From assembly GCA_035506435.1 (NCBI GenBank), contig DATJPK010000018.1:1-32633 (forward strand): DNA of 32,633 nt, written 5' to 3'. Source of the stretch: JACTUA01 sp035506435 (GTDB taxonomy: Archaea; Halobacteriota; Methanomicrobia; Methanomicrobiales; JACTUA01). Below the pieces are notes generated by a model. It worked only from the letters and a program-made list of their open reading frames with translations. It had not been told where the DNA came from and made no database searches. Below are positions 1 through 5,880 of the stretch, one piece after another. The number at the start of each line of letters is the position of its first letter. Within the stretch, counting starts at the first letter, position 1. The position numbers and the translations under genes were made by a program.

Positions 1-64
1 CTTCGAGCCAGGTGCAGGTATCCGGGTGATCGGTCTCCTTCCCCGCCGGCCTCTTCCCCGCCAT
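1..64 (-). CDS. N-terminal fragment of an unidentified protein (runs off the left edge)
   Basis: An ATG at 64 reading leftwards opens a frame of 21 codons that is still open at the window edge. It begins MAGKRPAGKETDHPD and is rich in Lys and charged residues. There is no clear Shine-Dalgarno sequence in front of it and no recognisable domain in so short a stretch. It could be a real gene following the divergent or co-directional malic enzyme, or a chance opening in GC-rich DNA. Product unknown. Confidence 0.3.
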   Translation of the reverse strand, partial: MAGKRPAGKETDHPDTCTWLE

Positions 65-131
65 GATCAGAGGTGGCAGGGGGAGATGATGAGAGTTGGG
101 TCGTCCGTCCGGCCGGGTGCAGGGTCCGGGA

Positions 132-1346
132 TCAGATATTCCTCGCGCAACCGGAGAGAATCGCCGCCTCCCTCACCGCGACGGCCACCTGCATGGTGAC
201 CTTTCGGTCGAGGACGGCGGGGACAATATGTTCCTCGTCGATCTCCGGCACGTAGCCTGCGAGGGCATGGGCAGCGGCGACCTTCATCTCCTCGCTGATC
301 CTCGTGGCGAACACGTCGAGGGCTCCCCTGAATACCCCGGGGAAGGCGAGGGCATTGTTGATCTGGTTGGGGAAGTCGCTCCGCCCGGTACCTACCACCA
401 CGGCACCGGCCTTCTTTGCAAGGTGCGGCATTATCTCGGGGACCGGGTTTGCCATCGCAAACACGATCGGGTCGTCATTCATGGAACGGATCATGGATTC
501 GGTGAACACCCCCGGGGAAGAGACCCCGATGAGAACGTCCGCTCCCTCCACCGCGTCGGCAAGGGTCCCTGTCTTTCCGGCATGGTTGGTTTCGTCGGCG
601 AGGATGAACTTGTACTTGTTGGTGTAGAGCCCCTCCCGGTTCCTGTGAATGATTCCCCTGGTATCGCAGACGATGATATCCCGGACCTTCCTGCATACAT
701 TGGGACCGTACCCGATACACCCCAGCATGCGGGCGATGGCGTACCCCGCGGCGCCTGCACCGCACACCACGATCTGCAGGTCCTCGAAGTTCTTCTTCGT
801 GACCCTGCAGGCGTTGACGAGGGCCGCGAGGACCACGATGGCCGTGCCGTGCTGGTCGTCATGCATCACCGGTATCCCGATATCCTGGAGGGCCTCCTCC
901 ACCTCGAAGCATTTCGGGGCGGCGATGTCCTCGAGGTTAATCCCCCCGAAGACGGGGGCAATGTTCCGCACCTCGTCCACGAAGCCGGTGTGGTAGCTCT
1001 CGAAACAGATGGGGAAGGCATCGATGTTCGCGAACTTCTTGAAGAGGATGGCCTTCCCCTCCATGACGGGGATCGCCGCGTATCCCCCGATATCCCCGAG
1101 GCCGAGGACGGCGGACCCGTCGGTCACGATGGCCACGGAATTCCCCTTGAGGGTATACCGGTAGGCGAGGTTTTTGTCCTTCTGGATGGCCCGGCACACT
1201 CCGGCGACACCGGGGGTATAGGCGCGGGAGAGGTCGCGCCTGTTCTTCAGCGGGACCTTGGAATGGATCTCCAGCTTTCCCCGGTGCTCCTCGTGCAGCC
1301 GGAGCGCCTCCTCGTATATCCCGTCCTTACCGGTATCCTGTCTCAC
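132..1346 (-). CDS. Malic enzyme (malate dehydrogenase, oxaloacetate-decarboxylating)
   Basis: This cytoplasmic enzyme oxidatively decarboxylates malate to pyruvate with NAD(P), or runs the reverse as an anaplerotic step. The product is 404 residues, the usual size for short prokaryotic malic enzymes. Visible motifs, numbered from the chosen start, are the malic N-domain signature YTPGVAGV near 43, the metal-binding pair E139-D140 in LEDIAAP, HDDQHGTA near 162 and the dinucleotide-binding loop VVCGAGAAGYA near 193. The open frame continues upstream to 1520, but that extension is encoded by a hairpin repeat array and is not malic-enzyme-like. The GTG at 1346 is preceded by a strong GGGGGAGGA Shine-Dalgarno, so it is taken as the start. 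Family assignment is secure; the cofactor cannot be read from the sequence. Confidence 0.93.
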   Translation of the reverse strand: MRQDTGKDGIYEEALRLHEEHRGKLEIHSKVPLKNRRDLSRAYTPGVAGVCRAIQKDKNLAYRYTLKGNSVAIVTDGSAVLGLGDIGGYAAIPVMEGKAILFKKFANIDAFPICFESYHTGFVDEVRNIAPVFGGINLEDIAAPKCFEVEEALQDIGIPVMHDDQHGTAIVVLAALVNACRVTKKNFEDLQIVVCGAGAAGYAIARMLGCIGYGPNVCRKVRDIIVCDTRGIIHRNREGLYTNKYKFILADETNHAGKTGTLADAVEGADVLIGVSSPGVFTESMIRSMNDDPIVFAMANPVPEIMPHLAKKAGAVVVGTGRSDFPNQINNALAFPGVFRGALDVFATRISEEMKVAAAHALAGYVPEIDEEHIVPAVLDRKVTMQVAVAVREAAILSGCARNI

Positions 1347-1400
1347 GGATCCTCCCCCACCTGATCCGTGGCCCCCGGTCTCAAATTCGTTTCGATCCCC

Positions 1401-1533
1401 GAGGGCATAAGACCGAGGGAGAGCCGCCGAGCGAAGCGAGGTGGTGAACCAAGAGGGCATAAGACCGAGGGAGGCCAGAGGGGCGATAGCCCCGATGGAG
1501 AACCGACGTGGCGAAGCCACGGTGGTGAGCCGC
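1401..1533. repeat. Array of short hairpin repeats upstream of malic enzyme
   Basis: The 21-nt string starting GAGGGCATAAGACCGAGG occurs identically at 1401-1421 and 1453-1473. It is interleaved with short self-complementary units: GGGGCGATAGCCCC at 1480-1493, GTGGCGAAGCCAC at 1508-1520, and GAGCGAAGCGAG near 1429. These are joined by GGAGA(A/G)CC and GGTGGTGA linkers. The same pattern, with different but still paired stems, recurs at 13889-13958. The array lies between malic enzyme and the ASCH-like gene and contains no convincing gene. Confidence 0.75.
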
Positions 1534-1558
1534 CGGGCCGTTGGCAGGAAACGACGGG

Positions 1559-1900
1559 TTATTCGCCTTCTTCCAGCGTGAAATAGACCATGGTGACGAT
1601 TTCCATCTCGTCAAAATCGTCGTAGAGCTTTTTCAGGGTGGCAAAGAGGTCGTTCCAGCTCCGGCACTGGGGGTCGTGTTCCACGGCGAGGTCCTGCTCC
1701 CGGATGTCCCGGAACCTCTTCACCTTGAGGCCGGTCACAATGGCCTTCCGCTGCTCCCCGCCCTCGCGCGACTGCAGCCGGATGGCGTCTCCTGTGGTCA
1801 GTTTCGATGCAAGCTGGATACCCCGTCGCACGGAGAGGTTTGTCCCTTCCCGGAACTTGTAGGTCGTGAAAAGGAGCACCTGTTTCTTTTCGGGGGCCAT
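1559..1900 (-). CDS. Small ASCH/PUA-like domain protein
   Basis: The product has 113 residues. It begins with a beta strand followed by a Lys/Arg-rich patch (FTTYKFREGTNLSVRRG). A segment resembling the ASCH/PUA-like beta barrel follows (KLTTGDAIRLQSREGG, then KAIVTGLKVKRFRDI), and the C-terminus is acidic and aromatic (YDDFDEMEIVTMVYF). ASCH proteins are small, usually nucleic-acid-binding domains, so RNA or nucleotide binding is a family-based guess. The ATG at 1900 has only a weak GGGTGG about 10 nt upstream. A TATA-like ATTATTAC near 1950 would give a leader of about 25 nt. It stands alone between tRNA-Val and the hairpin repeat array. Partner and substrate are unknown. Confidence 0.72.
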   Translation of the reverse strand: MAPEKKQVLLFTTYKFREGTNLSVRRGIQLASKLTTGDAIRLQSREGGEQRKAIVTGLKVKRFRDIREQDLAVEHDPQCRSWNDLFATLKKLYDDFDEMEIVTMVYFTLEEGE

Positions 1901-2027
1901 TTCCGTATTCCACCCTCGTTCTCAGGGAGCTTCTCGGTATCGCAGGTAATAATGGTACTGTCCCGCGGGGAGAGCTGCAATCCGGGTGCTCCCGGCGCCG
2001 GCCTGCATCACGGGAAAAACGTACCGA

Positions 2028-2101
2028 TGGGCTTGGTCGGATTCGAACCGACGATCCCCGCCTTGTAAAGGCGATATCATGACCAGCTAGACCACAAGCC
2101 C
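2028..2101 (-). tRNA. tRNA-Val (anticodon UAC)
   Basis: Read on the minus strand, a 7-bp acceptor stem GGGCTTG/CAAGCCC closes a cloverleaf. The anticodon stem CGCC(T)/(A)GGCG frames the loop with anticodon TAC, and the T-arm is GTCGG-TTCGAAT-CCGAC. The discriminator is A and CCA is not encoded, which is common in archaea. The anticodon decodes GUA-type valine codons. Confidence 0.95.
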
Positions 2102-2124
2102 GCTTTACAGGGTGAGGCGGCGAT

Positions 2125-2133
2125 CCTATTAAC
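2125..2133 (-). promoter_or_regulatory. Probable TATA box of tRNA-Val
   Basis: On the minus strand GTTAATAGG is centred about 28 nt upstream of the tRNA 5' end, the expected archaeal spacing for a transcript starting at or just before the mature tRNA. Confidence 0.5.
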
Positions 2134-2177
2134 ATTGCTGAACCCGCCGGTGGAGTGGTCGGTCCTGGGGTGGCGGA

Positions 2178-2225
2178 AAAAAGGGATTACCGGAACCCGA
2201 AAGTGTGACCCCCTTCGGGAGTCAC
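2178..2225 (-). terminator. Probable mch terminator (hairpin plus T-run)
   Basis: Just downstream of the mch stop codon the minus strand can form a nine-pair stem at 2225-2205 (GTGACTCCC with GGGGGTCAC, one G-U pair) closed by a GAA loop. About 20 nt further on is a run of six T at 2183-2178. Archaeal termination depends mainly on T-runs, so the pair is a plausible terminator, and the hairpin may stabilise the 3' end. Confidence 0.55.
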
Positions 2226-2235
2226 CCTTCGAGTT

Positions 2236-3183
2236 TCACAGAAACCCGAAGGACTTCAGGACAACGTCGGGGTTCACGGCGCCGACGTGGTACACGGCTC
2301 CCTCGGTGAGCTCGTTGATGACCACTTCGGCGGGCGAGAACAGGGAGGTGTCGATCTTGTAGAAGTCGAACTTCGCATCCTTGAAGATCTCGTAGAAGGG
2401 CTTCCCGTACCCCTTCGACTTGTTGCTCGGGATCTTCTCGAGGAAGTCCTTGATCTTCGGGTTCTTGATGGTGAGATAGATGGAGCCATGGTAGATGGTC
2501 GCGTCGTTCGTCGAGCCCATGGCCTTTGTCGCGTCCTTTTTCACCGGGGCGATGGGCGCGGTCCCGATGCCCGAGACGATGGTCCGGGTGTCGAAGCCCA
2601 GCTCGTTCAGCTTGTACACCGCCGTCTCTACACACCGGCCCGCCACCTGGATCGATCCCACGAGGGATGCCGTCGGGGCCACGACCGCGCAGACATTCGC
2701 GACATCAACGTCGCATTCGGACGCGATCTTCTCCATCACCTCCCCGTTCGGCAGGTGGTCGCTCTCGAGACAGATGACCGCGTCCTCGCAGTCGTCCTCA
2801 TAGTCGATGACCTCGAAGGTGTGCTTCGGCTTCAGCGAGAGGGCCCTCGCGGGGCCGCTCCCCATGGCGCTGTAGTTCCCGACCTTGACGGTCCACCCCG
2901 CCTTCTGGGCCCCCAGGCAGGCAATGGCCGGGAAGTCGGTGGCCACCTCGATGAACGGGAGGGGCACCCCCTTGATCTGCCCCATCCGGAATCCGACCTC
3001 GCCGAGGCCGCCCATGCAGATCTCGGTGAAGATCCTCCCCGCCTGGTAGCCGCCCCTCGTCGAGACCCCGAAGTCCATGATGCGGGCGCCATTGTCCAGC
3101 TGGTGGAGTGCCGCGTTGAGATCCTCGGGATAGTCCACCATTTCATTGAAAATATTTACCGCCAGTTCATTGATGCTGAGCAC
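2236..3183 (-). CDS. mch: Methenyl-tetrahydromethanopterin cyclohydrolase
   Basis: Mch interconverts N5-formyl- and N5,N10-methenyl-tetrahydromethanopterin in the cytoplasm, an early C1 step of methanogenesis from CO2. The 315-residue product matches the family length. It has the characteristic N-terminal block (LDNGARIMDFGVSTRGG, near 29-45), the Gly-rich segment GGLGEVGFRMGQIKGVPLP, and the conserved ATDFPAIACLGAQKAGW and IGTAPIAPVKKD blocks. The start is GTG at 3183, with GGGGGA six nt upstream. It is monocistronic, with its own upstream AT-rich element and a downstream hairpin plus T-run. It is the clearest metabolic marker that the genome belongs to a methanogen. Confidence 0.98.
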   Translation of the reverse strand: MLSINELAVNIFNEMVDYPEDLNAALHQLDNGARIMDFGVSTRGGYQAGRIFTEICMGGLGEVGFRMGQIKGVPLPFIEVATDFPAIACLGAQKAGWTVKVGNYSAMGSGPARALSLKPKHTFEVIDYEDDCEDAVICLESDHLPNGEVMEKIASECDVDVANVCAVVAPTASLVGSIQVAGRCVETAVYKLNELGFDTRTIVSGIGTAPIAPVKKDATKAMGSTNDATIYHGSIYLTIKNPKIKDFLEKIPSNKSKGYGKPFYEIFKDAKFDFYKIDTSLFSPAEVVINELTEGAVYHVGAVNPDVVLKSFGFL

Positions 3184-3228
3184 GACAATTCCCCCGGTTG
3201 AAATGATGAGAAGAAATGGGTGACGGGG

Positions 3229-3240
3229 ATATGATAAGTT
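3229..3240 (-). promoter_or_regulatory. Probable mch promoter element
   Basis: On the minus strand the AT-rich string AACTTATCATAT follows ACAAA, which resembles a BRE plus TATA box. A start site about 26 nt downstream would leave a leader of about 26 nt containing the GGGGGA ribosome-binding site of mch. The match to consensus is moderate. Confidence 0.4.
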
Positions 3241-3302
3241 TTGTTAATCGAATCCCGGCTCCCTGCCCGGCAGCGCCGGCACACGGCCACCTTGCCCGGC
3301 TA

Positions 3303-3346
3303 CCGGTAACACCGCCCCGGCCCCCACCCCGGTAACCCGGCCCCGG
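3303..3346. repeat. Imperfect direct repeat between cdc6 and mch
   Basis: Two 18-nt units that begin CCGGTAAC and end CCCCGG lie at 3303-3320 and 3329-3346 and agree at 16 positions. They sit in a very C-rich spacer (G-rich on the minus strand) next to an origin-recognition gene. The rest of the 3184-3361 spacer holds only the mch promoter. Confidence 0.55.
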
Positions 3347-3361
3347 CTCCTCGCAGCCGGC

Positions 3362-4486
3362 TCACTTCAGGGACTCGAGTACCTTCCCCGGGTCATACCG
3401 GAGGCTGATGAGCCGGGTCCTCCCCCGGCCGTCGCGGTACGAGAGGTTCACGAGGCGCATGGCGTCGAGCTTTTTCACCATCTCGTAAAACCGGGTGTAC
3501 CCGAGGCTCTCCTTTTCCCTGAGCGCCTTGTATACCTCCCCGGCATTCATCTCCTTCTCGCCTTCCGAGAGCTCGGCCACCTTTTTCAGGAGCTCCCGCT
3601 CCTCGGCCTTCAGGGTCTTCACCGTGAAGGAGAGGTGGAGGTACTTCGAGACCTCGTAGGCCCGGCAGATGTCCTCCCGCTCGATGGAGCGGCGCGCGGC
3701 CTTCTCGGCCGAGAGGGTCGCCCGTTTCAGGAGGTCGATCCCCACCCGGAGGTCCCCGCTCTTCATCGTCTGCTCCACGACGAGCCTGAACATCGGGTCC
3801 GGGAGGGCGTTCGGGTAGAGGCCCTGGTTCACCCGGTCCCTGAGAATGCCTGCCACCTCATCCTCCTTGTACGGCGGGAAATATACCTCCGTGGGCCGGA
3901 AGACCGAGGCAACCCGGGCATCGACGGCCTGGACCAGGTCGACGGTCATGTCCGAGATGATCAGGAACACCCCTATCCTGGTACCCGGGTAGGCCTCGTG
4001 TGAACGGAGCAGGGTGTAGAGGACCCGGTTCATCTCGTTCTCGTAGAGGAGGTAGTTCGCATCGTCGAGGCAGACGAGGAGCACGGCATCCTCCTTCTGC
4101 ATGATCCGGGCGATGGCGTCGAAGACCTGCTTGAAGGAGGTGCCCGAGGCCGGCGGGAGGTGGCCGGCGAGCCTCCGGTAGATCTGGGAAAAAATGGCGA
4201 ACTTCGTATTGTCGATCTGGCAGTTCACGTACACGGGGACGAGCTTCTTCGTCGTCTCTTCGATCTCGGTGAAGAGCTTTTTCACGGAAGTGGTCTTCCC
4301 GGTGCCCGGGAGGCCCCGGCAGACGGTGTTCAGGGGACGGGCGCCCGCGAGCCCGGGTCTCACCTGGAAGGCGAGTTCCTTCATCTGGTCCTCGCGGTGC
4401 TGGAACTGCTCGGGGACATAATCCAGCTCGAAGACCTCCGGTTCCCGGAAGAGGCTCTCGTCCCACATGAGGAGGCTCTTTTTCAT
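3362..4486 (-). CDS. cdc6: Orc1/Cdc6-family replication initiator ATPase
   Basis: Orc1/Cdc6 proteins bind origins and load the MCM helicase. The 374-residue product has an AAA+ core with Walker A GLPGTGKTT at about 58-66 and a Walker B-like LLVCLDDAN near 136-144, which has Asp-Asp-Ala where many members have Asp-Glu. A C-terminal winged helix begins at about 290 (KVAELSEGEKEMNAGEVYKAL). The length fits the family. The ATG at 4486 lacks a good Shine-Dalgarno, but a perfect TTTAAATA lies 29-30 nt upstream, which suggests a leaderless or nearly leaderless transcript. Whether this is the principal initiator or a paralogue cannot be told from the window. No clear origin repeat array is seen beside it beyond the 18-nt repeat noted at 3303-3346. 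Confidence 0.92.
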   Translation of the reverse strand: MKKSLLMWDESLFREPEVFELDYVPEQFQHREDQMKELAFQVRPGLAGARPLNTVCRGLPGTGKTTSVKKLFTEIEETTKKLVPVYVNCQIDNTKFAIFSQIYRRLAGHLPPASGTSFKQVFDAIARIMQKEDAVLLVCLDDANYLLYENEMNRVLYTLLRSHEAYPGTRIGVFLIISDMTVDLVQAVDARVASVFRPTEVYFPPYKEDEVAGILRDRVNQGLYPNALPDPMFRLVVEQTMKSGDLRVGIDLLKRATLSAEKAARRSIEREDICRAYEVSKYLHLSFTVKTLKAEERELLKKVAELSEGEKEMNAGEVYKALREKESLGYTRFYEMVKKLDAMRLVNLSYRDGRGRTRLISLRYDPGKVLESLK

Positions 4487-4511
4487 CCCACTATGACAGT
4501 CGATCGGGTTC

Positions 4512-4519
4512 TATTTAAA
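4512..4519 (-). promoter_or_regulatory. TATA box of cdc6
   Basis: TTTAAATA on the minus strand is centred about 29 nt upstream of the cdc6 ATG and leaves room for at most a few untranslated nucleotides. Confidence 0.65.
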
Positions 4520-4550
4520 CCCCGGCCATGCGTGGTGCGGATGTAATGGG

Positions 4551-5258
4551 CTATGGGTTCATGCACCGCTTGCAGAGGCTCTTCCCCGTCAGGAGCCGGG
4601 AGAGCTTGGCCTGGTTCTTCGTGATGGAGAGGCCGCACCCCTCGCAGGCCACCTCGCCGTCGGCAATGGCCGGCCGCTCGGGCCTTGCCGGCTCCTTCGG
4701 ACCCTCCTTCTGGACCTCCTTTGGAGCCTCCTTTGGTATCGGGGTGGCGGCGGGTTTCCGGGGCTCGGGAGCACGGGCCTGGGGAGCTGCCGGCTCGGCC
4801 CGTGCCGGGGCCTTCGCCGCGGCTGTGGCCTTTGCTGCCTTCACCTCGGGCCCCGCCCTGACCGTGACCGGCTTCTCGTCCCCGGCGGGCGGTGCCTCCG
4901 TCCTCGCTTCTGCATGTGGAGCCGCCCGGGGCTTCGCCAGTACGGCCGGTTCGGGTGCCTCCATGGCGGGAGCGGGACGGGCCTGGACCCGGAGCTCCTC
5001 CTCCCGCATGACCATGACCGGCCCGGGAGCGGCGGCAACGACGGTTGCCGGCATGGCAAGGACCCGCCTCCGGTAGGCCTCGACCCGCTCGGCGGTGGCC
5101 TGGTCGCCGTGGCCAAGCCGGGCGAGCATGCCGTCGAGGAAGGCGATGAGGTCGCCCGCGTCCCCGTCGTCGCCGACCTCCCCCTCCACGTCAAGGCGCA
5201 GGTTCTCGTAGTTCTCGAGGTTGATGGTGATCCCGATGGTGAGGATCTTCCGTGCCAT
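4551..5258 (-). CDS. Uncharacterised protein: N-terminal domain, Ala/Pro-rich linker, C-terminal zinc-ribbon-like motif
   Basis: The product has 235 residues. Residues 1-70 look like a small folded domain (KILTIGITINLENYENLRL, then a helical segment with AFLDGMLARLGHG). Residues 75-200 are a low-complexity linker of Ala, Pro, Glu, Lys and Arg. The last 35 residues hold two Cys pairs (C205/C208 and C229/C232) in a CxxC-x20-CxxC arrangement that could bind zinc. The N-domain phrase 'NYENLRLDVEGEV' is unfamiliar to me and no function is assigned. The start at 5258 is backed by a TATA-like GATATAG 26 nt upstream with no Shine-Dalgarno, so translation is probably leaderless. Its 3' neighbour on the same strand is cdc6, which has its own promoter. 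Confidence 0.8.
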   Translation of the reverse strand: MARKILTIGITINLENYENLRLDVEGEVGDDGDAGDLIAFLDGMLARLGHGDQATAERVEAYRRRVLAMPATVVAAAPGPVMVMREEELRVQARPAPAMEAPEPAVLAKPRAAPHAEARTEAPPAGDEKPVTVRAGPEVKAAKATAAAKAPARAEPAAPQARAPEPRKPAATPIPKEAPKEVQKEGPKEPARPERPAIADGEVACEGCGLSITKNQAKLSRLLTGKSLCKRCMNP

Positions 5259-5279
5259 GAAAGATGATTGGCGGCCCGG

Positions 5280-5287
5280 CTATATCT
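5280..5287 (-). promoter_or_regulatory. TATA-like box upstream of the Ala/Pro-linker gene
   Basis: AGATATAG on the minus strand is centred about 26 nt upstream of the ATG at 5258, the spacing expected for a leaderless start. Confidence 0.5.
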
Positions 5288-5294
5288 GTGTAAT

Positions 5295-5837
5295 TCAGCC
5301 CCCGGGCTCTCCGTTCCCTGTCCCCGGTTCCTCTCCCGGTTGCTCCGGTCCCGCCTGCACCTCGGAGGGGGACTCGTGGATCTCTTCGGAAAGCCCCCAG
5401 ACCTCGAGCACCGGGTCGGGGGTCCCTGTGCTTCCAGCCATGCCTTCCCCCGGCGGGGCTGCCGAGGCGGAGCTGTCCCCGAAGGCCCCGAGGTCCCATG
5501 CCGACCGGTAGATTTTCCCCCCGTGAATACGGTAGCGGAACCGGTGGGGCCAGGGCCGGGTGAGGGTCACCCCCCGCTCGTACACGCCGGAGGCGAGGTC
5601 GTGGGTCAGGTATACCGACCCGTCTTCGGTGAACAGGACCTCGTCCACGTACCGCTGGAGGTACCACCTGAGCTCCGACACGAGGGAGAGGGCGCTCCCC
5701 AGCGAGGTGGTCGTTATCTCCACGCCGGCGGAGTGTCGGACCGGGTGGTAGAACCGAAGCATCGCCCGGCTCGTGTCCGAGTCGTAGAGCGTGGTATAGA
5801 GGTCCGTCCCTTCCAGCCCGATGAGGAGGATCTTCAT
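5295..5837 (-). CDS. Uncharacterised 180-residue protein
   Basis: The product has 180 residues. The first 120 look folded, with alternating strands (MKILLIGLEGTDLYTTLYDSD, VDEVLFTEDGSVYLTHDL, RFRYRIHGGKIYRSAW). The last 60 are low-complexity Gly, Pro, Glu and Ser and likely disordered. There is no signal peptide or membrane segment, and I do not recognise the family. It starts 43 nt after the acyl-CoA synthetase stop, on the same strand and without an obvious promoter, so it is probably cotranscribed as the distal gene. No function is inferred from that. Confidence 0.72.
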   Translation of the reverse strand: MKILLIGLEGTDLYTTLYDSDTSRAMLRFYHPVRHSAGVEITTTSLGSALSLVSELRWYLQRYVDEVLFTEDGSVYLTHDLASGVYERGVTLTRPWPHRFRYRIHGGKIYRSAWDLGAFGDSSASAAPPGEGMAGSTGTPDPVLEVWGLSEEIHESPSEVQAGPEQPGEEPGTGNGEPGG

Positions 5838-5880
5838 GGAAGTGACCCCGGGAACGGGTCCATGTCAGGGGTACTCTTGG

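Noticed and set aside
96..1364. A 422-codon plus-strand frame opposite malic enzyme
   Set aside because: It is a shadow of the minus-strand gene; the translated sequence is low in hydrophobic core and matches no family.
1347..1520. N-terminal extension of malic enzyme back to 1520
   Set aside because: It is encoded by the hairpin repeat array and lies upstream of a strong Shine-Dalgarno and GTG start.
1401..1533. A CRISPR array
   Set aside because: Units are irregular in length and are self-complementary hairpins without unique spacers. No cas gene is nearby.
3184..3361. A replication origin beside cdc6
   Set aside because: No clear origin-recognition boxes or AT-rich unwinding region are seen; only one short direct repeat, which is reported separately at low weight.
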